Of a DNA stretch of 7,582 nucleotides, positions 1 through 6,601 are shown piece by piece. The stretch is taken from the NCBI GenBank assembly GCA_013329135.1, contig DUKU01000139.1, positions 5,055 through 12,636 on the forward strand, in the 5' to 3' direction. The DNA is from Thermoplasmata archaeon. Its GTDB lineage: Archaea > Thermoplasmatota > Thermoplasmata > UBA10834. Numbering within the stretch: the stretch's first letter is position 1; the number at the start of each line of letters is the position of its first letter. A program made the position numbers and the translations under genes. The notes beneath the pieces were generated by a model. That model made no database searches and was not told the origin of the DNA. It saw only the letters and a program-made list of their open reading frames with translations.

Positions 1-501
1 ATGAGGCAGAGGGTCATGATCGCAATGGCGCTGGCATGCAAGCCCCGGCTCGTCATCGCGGACGAACCCACGACCGCCCTCGACGTCATGATACAGGCTC
101 AGATCATATCACTTCTGAAGAGCCTGCAGAAGGACCTCGATCTTGCGATGATCGTCATATCGCACGACCTGTCGGTTCTGGCGGAGACCTGCGAGCAGCT
201 GTCGATAATGTACGCCGGCAAGATAGTCGAGAGGTCATCGTCCCGGGTGGTATTCGACGATCCGCAGCACCCCTACACGAAGGGGCTGATCGCGGCTTTC
301 CCCAACATCCACGGCGAGAAGATCATGCCCGCGTCCATTGCGGGCAACCCGCCGAACCTGATAAGGGCCCCGATCGGGTGCAGGTTCGCGGAGAGGTGCT
401 TCATGGCCAAGGAGATATGCCTCAAGGAGGAGCCTCCTCTGGTCGAGGTCAAGCCAGGGCACTGGGCGGCGTGCCACTTCGTGCCGCCGATGAAGGGGTG
501 A
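1..501 (+). CDS. dppD: Peptide ABC transporter ATP-binding protein, DppD/OppD type (5'-truncated)
   Basis: This is the C-terminal 166 residues of one of the two ATPase subunits that power an oligopeptide/dipeptide importer at the cytoplasmic face of the membrane. The window opens inside the ABC signature: the first residues, MRQRVMIA, are the usual continuation of LSGG, so the ATG at base 1 is not the true start, and Walker A and the Q-loop lie upstream. Visible are Walker B with catalytic Glu (LVIADEP, residues 17-23), the D-loop (ALD, 26-28), the H-loop His55 (ISHDL) and the C-terminal oligo_HPY extension with PHQ/HPYTK-type sequence near 89-94. Four cysteines (127, 133, 140, 158) match the spacing in the next gene and may bind an iron-sulfur cluster, as reported for some DppD proteins. 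The next gene begins 6 bases after the stop. DppD versus OppD, and the transported peptide, cannot be told from this fragment. Confidence 0.93.
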   Translation: MRQRVMIAMALACKPRLVIADEPTTALDVMIQAQIISLLKSLQKDLDLAMIVISHDLSVLAETCEQLSIMYAGKIVERSSSRVVFDDPQHPYTKGLIAAFPNIHGEKIMPASIAGNPPNLIRAPIGCRFAERCFMAKEICLKEEPPLVEVKPGHWAACHFVPPMKG

Positions 502-503
502 TC
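497..503 (+). promoter_or_regulatory. Ribosome binding site for the dppF-like gene, overlapping the dppD-like stop
   Basis: GGTGATC fits the anti-Shine-Dalgarno end of archaeal 16S rRNA (ideal AGGAGGTGATCC) and lies 4 bases before the ATG at 508. The upstream gene's TGA stop (499-501) sits inside it, so termination and re-initiation are probably coupled. It supports 508 as the true start. Confidence 0.7.
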
Positions 504-507
504 TAAG

Positions 508-1629
508 ATGGTCAAAGATATCCTGGTTGTCAAGGATTTGCAGGTCTGGTTCCCGATGAGGACAGGCTTCGTGCAGAGCCTCGTATCGAAGGAGCAGAGG
601 TGGGTCAAGGCTGTCGACGGCGTGTCTTTCAACATCAAGGACAGGGAGATATTCTGCCTCGTGGGCGAGTCGGGTTGCGGCAAGACCACGACGGGCAAGG
701 CCATCCTGAGGCTGGTCGAGCCAACAGGTGGATCCGTGAAGTACTACGGCGAGGGCAAGAACGCCCTCATGAAGGACATGCTTGATGACGCCGTCTCGAA
801 GGGCAAGGTCACGAAGGCCCAGGCGGACAAACTCATGGCCGAAGGCGGGCTGGATGTGCGCTCGCTTCATAAGCATCGCATGAAGAAGCTGAGGCAGAAG
901 ATGCAGATCATCTTCCAGGACCCGTACGAGTCCCTGAACCCGAAGCAGTCCGTATATGACATCATCGCAGAGCCGCTCGTGGTCAACAGCATAGGTGCGA
1001 ACGAGGCCGAGCGCGAGAAGCGTGTCATCAAGGCGCTCGAGGACGCAGGCCTGCGGCCCCCGAAGGACTACATGTGGAGGTATCCACACGAAGTGTCCGG
1101 TGGCCAGAGGCAGAGGGTCGGCATCGCTGGCGCGCTAGTGCTCCAGCCCGAGTTCCTCGTGGCTGACGAGCCGGTGTCCATGCTCGATGTGTCCATCAGG
1201 TCCGAGATACTCAAGCTGATGCTCGACCTGAGGGACCAGAAGGGGCTCGCGTTCCTGTTCATCACGCACGACCTCGGTGTGGCGTACGTGTTCAGCGACC
1301 GGATAGGCATCATGTACCTGGGCAAGATCGTCGAGCTCGGGCCGACCGAAGATGTCGTGAAGCACCCGAAGCACCCGTACACGAAAGCATTGATATCCGT
1401 CGTGCCGACACCCGACCCCGAGATGAGGCGTGAGAAGATCATCCTGAAGGGCGAGAGGCCCGACCCGTCGAACATACCGCCAGGATGCAGGTTCCACCCG
1501 AGGTGCCCGTTCGTCATGGACATCTGCAGGAAGGATCCACCCCAGGCCGTGTTCGTCTCTGAGGGACACTGGGTCTCATGTCATCTCGAGAAGGGCGAGC
1601 CGGTGCCGACCGAGGCGAAGACGAGTTGA
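508..1629 (+). CDS. dppF: Peptide ABC transporter ATP-binding protein, DppF/OppF type
   Basis: This is the second ATPase subunit of the peptide importer, complete at 373 residues, and it should pair with the upstream DppD-like subunit. Seen: Walker A GESGCGKTT (53-61), Q-loop Gln137 in IIFQDPYESLNP, signature VSGGQ (196-200), Walker B LVADE (217-221), H-loop His254 (ITHDL) and the C-terminal oligo_HPY region from HPYTK (about 289-293). The QDPYESLNP string is characteristic of the F-type subunit. Cys327, 333, 340 and 358 repeat the C-x5-C-x6-C-x17-C pattern of the upstream gene, so a [4Fe-4S] site is possible. Between Walker A and the Q-loop there is a lysine-rich, charged insert of roughly 30 residues (about 86-118) compared with E. 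coli DppF as I recall it. Start 508 is backed by a strong ribosome binding site. No permease or binding-protein gene is visible, so these presumably lie upstream of the window. Confidence 0.95.
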   Translation: MVKDILVVKDLQVWFPMRTGFVQSLVSKEQRWVKAVDGVSFNIKDREIFCLVGESGCGKTTTGKAILRLVEPTGGSVKYYGEGKNALMKDMLDDAVSKGKVTKAQADKLMAEGGLDVRSLHKHRMKKLRQKMQIIFQDPYESLNPKQSVYDIIAEPLVVNSIGANEAEREKRVIKALEDAGLRPPKDYMWRYPHEVSGGQRQRVGIAGALVLQPEFLVADEPVSMLDVSIRSEILKLMLDLRDQKGLAFLFITHDLGVAYVFSDRIGIMYLGKIVELGPTEDVVKHPKHPYTKALISVVPTPDPEMRREKIILKGERPDPSNIPPGCRFHPRCPFVMDICRKDPPQAVFVSEGHWVSCHLEKGEPVPTEAKTS

Positions 1630-2717
1630 CCGGTCGGCCGAGGGCGCGAGAGGCTGGACTCAGGTTCGGCTCAGGCCAGACGGGACCAAGGAACTCCATA
1701 TCGGATGTGCCCGGGGTGATGGTTGGCCACTGCACCGTCAACAGGGGCTCGGGCGCACTCGAGGAGGGCAAGGGTCCGGTCCGGACCGGCGTGACGGCGA
1801 TACTCCCCCATGGTGGGAACGTCTTCGCCAGGCCCGTGAAGGGTGCCTACTTCGACCTGAATGGTTGCGGCGGACTCATGGGTGCGTTGCAGATACGCGA
1901 GTTCGGGATCATTGACACCCCTATCATGCTCACAAACACGATGTCGATGGGCGCCGTCGCGGATGCGACCGTCAGGTACGTCCTGAGGCAGAATCCGCAG
2001 GCGGCCCTCGCTGAGGACTCGGTGATCCCGATCGTGTCGGAGTGCGACGACAGTCATCTCAACGACGCCAGGGGACTGCACGTGTGCGAGGCGCATGTGC
2101 TCGAGGCGATCGACCATGCATCCCAGGATGTCAGGGAAGGGGCCGTCGGTGCTGGCACGGGCATGTCGTGCTACGACTTCAAGGGCGGCATAGGGACATC
2201 CTCGAGGCTTGTCGAGGGCCCAGGAGGCACTTACGCCCTCGGGGTGCTGGTGCTTTCCAACCACGGCAGTCGGGAGGAGCTCCTTATACAGGGGCTGCCA
2301 GTCGGGTCGATGTTGGACGCGCCGAATCCGAAGCGCGTCGAGCAAGGCTCAATCGTCACGGTCATCGCCACGGACGCCCCCGTCGACGCGAGGCAGCTGG
2401 GCCGGCTGGCCAAGAGGTCCTCGCTCGGCCTGGGCCTCACGGGTTCCTGCTCTCACAACGGCAGTGGGGACATCTCGGTGGCGTTCTCCACGGCGAACAT
2501 GCACGACCGCTCCGTGAAGAGCGAGCTGATGACGGACATCCTCTTGTCCGATAGGGATTTGGACGGACTGTTCAGGGCCACTGTCGACTGCACGTCGGAG
2601 GCTATCATCAACTCGCTGTTCAAGGCGGAGACGACCGTGGGAAGGGACAACCATGTCGTCCCTGCTCTGCCGATCGACGAGACCCTAGACCTGCTCAGGC
2701 GCCACGGCAGGCTCTGA
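1626..2717 (+). CDS. P1 family peptidase (DmpA/BapA-like, MEROPS S58), L-aminopeptidase/D-esterase type
   Basis: This is an Ntn-hydrolase-like aminopeptidase of the DmpA family, which self-cleaves before a serine that becomes the N-terminal nucleophile. Family members remove N-terminal residues from short peptides and some act on D-alanyl amides, esters or beta-peptides. Numbering from the ATG at 1578, one sees ISDVPGVMVGH (41-51), LTNTMSMGAV (118-127), GAGTGMSCYDFKGGIGTSSR (191-210), Asn228 in LSNHG, the cleavage pair Gly257-Ser258 in QGSIV, and NGSGD (294-298). Ser296 and Asp298 lie 38 and 40 residues after the nucleophile, matching Ser288/Glu290 after Ser250 in DmpA. I prefer a TTG start at 1626: it overlaps the dppF-like stop as TTGA and gives a protein (363 aa) opening with TGRPRAREAGLRF, like family N-termini. 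The ATG at 1578 would add 16 residues with no family match and overlap dppF by 52 bases. No strong ribosome binding site precedes 1626, so coupling is likely. Substrate is unknown. Confidence 0.9.
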   Translation: MTGRPRAREAGLRFGSGQTGPRNSISDVPGVMVGHCTVNRGSGALEEGKGPVRTGVTAILPHGGNVFARPVKGAYFDLNGCGGLMGALQIREFGIIDTPIMLTNTMSMGAVADATVRYVLRQNPQAALAEDSVIPIVSECDDSHLNDARGLHVCEAHVLEAIDHASQDVREGAVGAGTGMSCYDFKGGIGTSSRLVEGPGGTYALGVLVLSNHGSREELLIQGLPVGSMLDAPNPKRVEQGSIVTVIATDAPVDARQLGRLAKRSSLGLGLTGSCSHNGSGDISVAFSTANMHDRSVKSELMTDILLSDRDLDGLFRATVDCTSEAIINSLFKAETTVGRDNHVVPALPIDETLDLLRRHGRL

Positions 2718-2732
2718 GCGATTTCAGATAGG

Positions 2733-2737
2733 TTTTT
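2733..2737 (+). terminator. Possible T-tract terminator after the P1 peptidase gene
   Basis: The 61-base gap 2718-2778 contains one run of five T, 16 bases after the stop. Archaeal termination often uses such tracts without a hairpin, but five T is short. I see no convincing TATA box for the M20 gene in the gap, so read-through from the operon is also possible. Confidence 0.2.
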
Positions 2738-2778
2738 CATCGGATACGCTCATTGCCGCAACGCTCTAGGGATATCAG

Positions 2779-3999
2779 ATGGTCGCGAAGAAGTCAGGGT
2801 CGAAGGCGAAGGACCCCTTGGACAGGGTCCGGAGGTCCGTGAAGAAGGCCGAGATAGAGGGCCTCGTGAAGTCACTCGTGAGGATTCCGAGCCATAGCCA
2901 GGTGCCTGCTCGGGAGAAGGAGGTCGCCGAGTTCCTCAAGGAATACCTCGAGGACGAGGGCATCGAGGTGAAGTTGCGGCAGGTCGAGAAGGACAGGCCG
3001 AACGTCGTTGCCGTCGTCAAGGGCTCGGGGGATGGCAAGAGCTTGATGCTCAACGGACACACCGACACTGTGCCCCCTTACGAGATGGACATCCCCCCGT
3101 TCGTGCCCAAGGTCGATGGCGGGAAGTTGTACGGTCGAGGGTCCCTGGACATGAAAGGGGGCCTCGGAGCGATGGCGATGACCCTCATCGCGCTCGACCG
3201 TGCGAAGGTCGTTCTCGAGGGGGACCTGTACCTGGCGGCTGTCGTGGGCGAGGAGGAGCGGAGCGAGGGCACGGAGGACATCGTGCTCAGAGGACCGAAG
3301 GCGGACATGGCGATCGTGGGAGAACCGACGGACCTCGAGATACAGCCCTCCCACAGGGGCCTTGAGTGGTTCGATATACATTTCTATGGCAAGGCCGCGC
3401 ACGGAGGCCAGGCGGATAGGGGCGTGAACGCGATCTCGATGGCCTCGAAGTTCGTCAACCTGCTCGAGACAGACCTGCTGCCGAAGTTGAGGGCGAAGGG
3501 GAGCTCGGTCATGCTGCCGCCGACCTTGAACGTGGGCGTCATCAGAGGAGGCCAGCAACCCAGTTCTGTCGCGGACCACTGCTTGGTCAAGATCGACCGG
3601 AGGTGGACGCCCGAGGAGGACCTGCAGACGGTGTTCCAGGAGATATACGACCTCTTCGACAACCTGAAGAAGGCAGACCCGAGGTTCAACGCCGAGTTGA
3701 AGCGGGACAACACCAACATGAAGACGATGACACACGTCCCTAACTACGTCTCTGAGGACCACAGGCTGGTCAAGTCGCTCAAGGGGTCGCTGGCGTCGGT
3801 CACCGGGGAACAGCCGAAGGTCACGAGTTTCTGGGGCTGGACCGATGCGGCCCTGATGACGCACTTCGGCAAGACCCCCACCATAGTGTTCGGGCCCGGC
3901 GGCAAGGGCGCGCACTCGAGGACCGAGTACGTCCTCACGAACGACCTACAGACGTGCATGCTCGTTTACGCCAAGACTGCAATGGATTTATGCGGCTGA
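2779..3999 (+). CDS. M20 family metallopeptidase (ArgE/DapE/ACY1/CPG2 type)
   Basis: This is a cytoplasmic di-zinc amidohydrolase of 406 residues, normal for the family. M20 enzymes hydrolyse N-acyl amino acids, dipeptides or related amides. All expected ligands are present: His94 in LNGHTDTVPP, bridging Asp124 in GRGSLDMKGG, general base Glu158 and ligand Glu159 in VVGEEERSEGT, Glu182 in GEPTD, and His379 in GPGGKGAHSRTEY. The lid/dimerisation domain spans roughly 192-307 and includes AAHGGQADRGVNAI (206-219). The N-terminus is lysine-rich (VAKKSGSKAK) and has no signal peptide. The ATG at 2779 puts the typical VKSLVRIPS segment at about residue 30, slightly longer than usual. It follows the P1 peptidase on the same strand after 61 bases and may be co-transcribed. 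Its stop lies 3 bases from that of the opposing gene. Motifs do not separate acetylornithine deacetylase, succinyl-diaminopimelate desuccinylase, carboxypeptidase or aminoacylase. The peptide-transport context favours peptidase or aminoacylase. Confidence 0.93.
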   Translation: MVAKKSGSKAKDPLDRVRRSVKKAEIEGLVKSLVRIPSHSQVPAREKEVAEFLKEYLEDEGIEVKLRQVEKDRPNVVAVVKGSGDGKSLMLNGHTDTVPPYEMDIPPFVPKVDGGKLYGRGSLDMKGGLGAMAMTLIALDRAKVVLEGDLYLAAVVGEEERSEGTEDIVLRGPKADMAIVGEPTDLEIQPSHRGLEWFDIHFYGKAAHGGQADRGVNAISMASKFVNLLETDLLPKLRAKGSSVMLPPTLNVGVIRGGQQPSSVADHCLVKIDRRWTPEEDLQTVFQEIYDLFDNLKKADPRFNAELKRDNTNMKTMTHVPNYVSEDHRLVKSLKGSLASVTGEQPKVTSFWGWTDAALMTHFGKTPTIVFGPGGKGAHSRTEYVLTNDLQTCMLVYAKTAMDLCG

Positions 4000-4002
4000 C
4001 CG

Positions 4003-5613
4003 TCACGAGACACTGACCTTGTGCCTGAGGACCTGGCCTGCCTTCTCCCTGGTATGCTCGGCGTCCTGGACTGTCATCTGTCCGTTCACGAGCACGTGCA
4101 CGATGCCCTCCGGGTACCGGTGTGAGTCGTCGAATGTGGCGACATCCCTGATCCGCTCAGGGTCGAAGACGACGATGTCAGCAGCCATACCCTTGGCGAT
4201 GGCGCCTCTGTCCGGAAGGCCTATCACCTGTGCGGGCCTCGAAGTCATCTTGTAGATGGTCTCCTCGAGGGTCATCAGCCCCATCTCGATGGAGTACCTC
4301 CTGAGCGCCCTTGGGAACGTGCCGTATGAGCGCGGGTGAGTAGGCGATGAGCCTGTTGGCCCATACGGTGCCTCTGCCTCACCGTCGGAGCCTATCATGG
4401 AAAGCGGGTGCGAGATGACCCTCTTAACATCGTCCTCCGACATCTCGTGGAATATCGCGCCGACTCCGAGCTGTTCGTCGAGGATCAAGTCGAGCGCGAC
4501 CTCGGCCGGTTCTTTCCCGAGCTCGTCCGCGACAGACTGTACGGACCTGTTCTCGAACCTCTTGTTCGCGGCGTTCTTGAAGCCTAGCATGACAATGTTC
4601 GTCCAGCCATCCTCGGCGACAGTGTTCTCCCAATCGGTGTCCCTGTTGGGGAACTCTGCCATCATCTTCTCCCGGGCATGAGGGTCTCTCAGCCTCTCCA
4701 TCTCCTTCTCCTTGCCCCCATCGCGCGCCCAAGGCGGGAGGATAGTGTCGAGGGCGGTGGCCGACGCAGTATATGGGTACACGTCGAACGCGACGTCCAC
4801 ACCCTCCCTGCGCGCCGTGTCCATGAGTTCCAGGGTCTTCTCTACCAGGCCCCAGTTCTTCTCTCCAGTGGCCTTGTGATGGGAGACCTGGACCCTGCAT
4901 CCCGACTCCCGCCCTATCTGAATGGCCTCCATTACTGCCTCGACCAGGGTCCTGCCCTCGCCCCTTATGTGACTGGCATACATCCCTCCAAGGGAGGCCG
5001 CCGTAGTCGCGAGTGATATGATCTCCTCAGTCTTCGCAAAGCAACCGGGGGCGTATATCAGCCCCGTCGACAGGCCGAACGCGCCCTCGATCATGGAGTC
5101 TGCCAGGAGCTTGTTCATGCGGGCAAGTTCGTCGTCGGTCGGTGGCCGGTCATCGGCACCGACGACTCCTAGTCTGAGCGTCTCGGCGCCTACCAACGAC
5201 GCGACATTCACGGAAGTCCTGACATCCGCCATCCTGAGGAGGTACTCGTCGAATGTGGACCATGTGACTTCCACCCAAAGGTCCTTCGCGTGGTCCTGGG
5301 CCGCCTTCCTCGCCAGTCCGACCAATGGCGCGGCCGAACCTCCGCAGTTCCCCATGAGCTCTGTGGTGACGCCCTGTCGTATCTTGCTCTCCGCGAGAGG
5401 GCAGCTCAGGAGGGAGATGTCGGAATGTGTGTGGATGTCCACAAACCCCGGGCAGACGACCATCCCCTCGGCCTCGATGGTGATGGCACCCTTGCATTCG
5501 GAGGGTTTGTACAGTCCTGCGATCCTCGTGCCATCTATGGCCAGGTCCATCTTCTTCCTCGCGGCACCGGTCCCGTCTATGATCGTTCCGTTCCTGATGA
5601 CAAGGTCGTGCAT
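4003..5613 (-). CDS. N-acyl-D-amino-acid deacylase (D-aminoacylase) family amidohydrolase
   Basis: This is a metal-dependent amidohydrolase predicted to hydrolyse N-acyl-D-amino acids to the free D-amino acid and an acid. From the ATG at 5613 it has 536 residues. The start MHDLVIRNGTIIDGTG is the standard N-terminal beta-sandwich. Then come PGFVDIHTHSD with His61 and His63, MGNCGG with Cys90 (the metal-bridging cysteine position of D-aminoacylase), SHIRGEG with His215, VSHHKATG with His245, and MIGSDG with catalytic Asp410 followed by THPRSYGTFPR. The family C-terminus appears as KGMAADIVVFDP and YPEGIVHVLVNG. A GTG at 5649 would add 12 unmatched residues. The ATG is preferred because a GGTG ribosome binding site lies 5 bases upstream and the family starts there. 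It is divergent from the epimerase-fold gene and converges on the M20 gene. The Cys ligand favours D-aminoacylase over dihydroorotase or hydantoinase, but the exact acyl and side-chain preference, and N-acyl-D-Glu versus D-Asp specificity, cannot be read. Confidence 0.9.
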   Translation of the reverse strand: MHDLVIRNGTIIDGTGAARKKMDLAIDGTRIAGLYKPSECKGAITIEAEGMVVCPGFVDIHTHSDISLLSCPLAESKIRQGVTTELMGNCGGSAAPLVGLARKAAQDHAKDLWVEVTWSTFDEYLLRMADVRTSVNVASLVGAETLRLGVVGADDRPPTDDELARMNKLLADSMIEGAFGLSTGLIYAPGCFAKTEEIISLATTAASLGGMYASHIRGEGRTLVEAVMEAIQIGRESGCRVQVSHHKATGEKNWGLVEKTLELMDTARREGVDVAFDVYPYTASATALDTILPPWARDGGKEKEMERLRDPHAREKMMAEFPNRDTDWENTVAEDGWTNIVMLGFKNAANKRFENRSVQSVADELGKEPAEVALDLILDEQLGVGAIFHEMSEDDVKRVISHPLSMIGSDGEAEAPYGPTGSSPTHPRSYGTFPRALRRYSIEMGLMTLEETIYKMTSRPAQVIGLPDRGAIAKGMAADIVVFDPERIRDVATFDDSHRYPEGIVHVLVNGQMTVQDAEHTREKAGQVLRHKVSVS

Positions 5614-5618
5614 GTGTA

Positions 5619-5622
5619 CACC
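5619..5622 (-). promoter_or_regulatory. Ribosome binding site of the D-aminoacylase-like gene
   Basis: On the minus strand GGTG is followed by TACAC and the ATG at 5613, a 5-base spacing that suits a short archaeal Shine-Dalgarno. It helps choose this ATG over the in-frame GTG at 5649. Confidence 0.5.
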
Positions 5623-5668
5623 CAACGGCGCGGGCCCGCTCCGTGCCACACCGATATTCTGGACGTGG

Positions 5669-5676
5669 ATATTTAA
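5669..5676 (-). promoter_or_regulatory. Candidate TATA box of the D-aminoacylase-like gene
   Basis: On the minus strand the bases read TTAAATAT, close to the archaeal TATA consensus, in an otherwise GC-rich setting. Transcription would begin near 5646, giving a leader of about 33 bases before the ATG at 5613. This start would fall within or after the alternative GTG at 5649. Confidence 0.55.
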
Positions 5677-5679
5677 CCG

Positions 5680-5696
5680 TTCCAGGGAACCTGGAA
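5680..5696. promoter_or_regulatory. Inverted repeat between divergent promoters, candidate operator
   Basis: TTCCAGG-GAA-CCTGGAA is a perfect 7-bp inverted repeat with a 3-base spacer. A second overlapping palindrome, GTTCC-AG-GGAAC, occupies 5679-5690. The centre (5688) lies about 15 bases from the centre of each flanking TATA-like box, where a dimeric regulator would cover the transcription factor B contact of both promoters. The bound regulator is unknown and none is encoded in the window. Confidence 0.5.
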
Positions 5697-5699
5697 ACC

Positions 5700-5706
5700 A
5701 TAATAA
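5700..5706 (+). promoter_or_regulatory. Candidate TATA box of the dapF-like gene
   Basis: ATAATAA is centred 28 bases before the ATG at 5731. The usual TATA-to-start distance of about 25-27 bases would place the transcript start within a few bases of the ATG, and no Shine-Dalgarno precedes it. The gene is therefore probably expressed from an essentially leaderless mRNA. Confidence 0.5.
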
Positions 5707-5730
5707 GTCACGTGTCCGTTCTGAACCGCG

Positions 5731-6591
5731 ATGAAGTACGATTTCAGGTTCGTCAAGTACCAGGGATGCGGGAACGACTTCATCCTCAAGGACGAGACAT
5801 CAGGTTTGAGGACGCCTGACGCGGACAGGAGCGCCATGGCTAAGTTCCTGTGGAACCGGAACTTCTGGGTCGGAGCCGATGGCGTGCTGTTTGTCGAGGA
5901 CGCGCCTGGCGTCGACGGGTCGATGCGGCTATTCGAACCCGCCGGGAACGAGGCGGACATGTGCGGGAACGGCCTGAGATGCGTCGCTGCATACCTCATG
6001 ACGAAGCTGGGCAAGGAGGACGTCGATGTCCTGACGGGGGATGGCGTGAAGCATGTCTCTCGGGACGGCGAAGGCTACAGGGTGGACATGGGCCCCGTGA
6101 GAACCCTCAGAAAGGACCTCGCGGGATATGTTGCGGAGGCCGGTCTACCTGAGGATTCCATGCTGCAGTTCCGCGTGGATACTGGCTCAGATACTGTGGG
6201 CGGGTCGATCGTTGATACCGGTGAACCACACATCGTCTTGTTCACGGACGCCCTCGATTCGGTTCCGCTCGTCAAGGTCGGAGAGGGGGTCAACGCTGAC
6301 AAGCGCAGGTTCCCGGAGAGCGTCAACATCAACTATGTTCAGGTCACGGGCCAACACGACATCAGTATCAGGACCTATGAGAGGGGCGTGTTCAACGAAA
6401 CGCTCGCATGCGGCACGGGCGCGACCGCGTGTGCGTGCGTGTCCCTGTTGCTCGGCAAGGTGCAGCCGGGACCTGTCAACGTGCGGACCAAGGGTGGTAT
6501 GATGAGAATAGAGCTGGGGCCGGACGGACGGGCTGTCATGACCGGCCCCGCGGTCAGGGTTTTCGAGGGAAGGCTGGAAGTCGAGGTCTGA
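5731..6591 (+). CDS. dapF: Diaminopimelate epimerase family protein (DapF-like)
   Basis: This is a cofactor-independent two-cysteine epimerase of 286 residues, the normal size. Classical DapF interconverts LL- and meso-diaminopimelate in lysine biosynthesis. Both catalytic cysteines are present: Cys78 in MCGNGLRC and Cys227 in ACGTGATAC. Other family marks are GCGNDF (12-17), VGADG (47-51), TGEPH (163-167) with His167, VNINYVQV (198-205) and YERG (216-219). Against E. coli DapF, Asn15 (Asn11), Asn199 (Asn190), Glu217 (Glu208) and Arg218 (Arg209) are kept. Glu69 stands where Asn64 is expected (EPAGNEADMCGNG) and Glu165 where Asn157 is expected (GEPH rather than GNPH). Both are substrate-contact positions, so specificity may differ, although position 157 varies among true DapF proteins. 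The gene is divergent from the D-aminoacylase-like gene, with a shared promoter region and no visible lysine genes. A racemase of another amino acid is a real alternative to DapF. Confidence 0.85.
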   Translation: MKYDFRFVKYQGCGNDFILKDETSGLRTPDADRSAMAKFLWNRNFWVGADGVLFVEDAPGVDGSMRLFEPAGNEADMCGNGLRCVAAYLMTKLGKEDVDVLTGDGVKHVSRDGEGYRVDMGPVRTLRKDLAGYVAEAGLPEDSMLQFRVDTGSDTVGGSIVDTGEPHIVLFTDALDSVPLVKVGEGVNADKRRFPESVNINYVQVTGQHDISIRTYERGVFNETLACGTGATACACVSLLLGKVQPGPVNVRTKGGMMRIELGPDGRAVMTGPAVRVFEGRLEVEV

Positions 6592-6601
6592 GAACCTCTC
6601 C

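Noticed and set aside
1..501. Complete small ATPase starting with the ATG at base 1
   Set aside because: The first residues are the interior of the ABC signature motif, so the gene is cut by the window edge rather than genuinely short.
235..1089. Minus-strand open frame opposite the two ATPase genes
   Set aside because: It has no domain signal and crosses the junction of two clearly real genes on the plus strand.
2872..3915. Long open frame on the minus strand opposite the M20 gene (347 codons)
   Set aside because: Its translation is rich in Arg, Leu, Val and His with no recognisable motif. It mirrors a gene with a complete M20 metal-site set and is a by-product of high GC.
5018..5734. Plus-strand open frame of 238 codons opposite the D-aminoacylase-like gene
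   Set aside because: It is antisense to conserved metal-ligand motifs, runs through the divergent promoter region and resembles no family.
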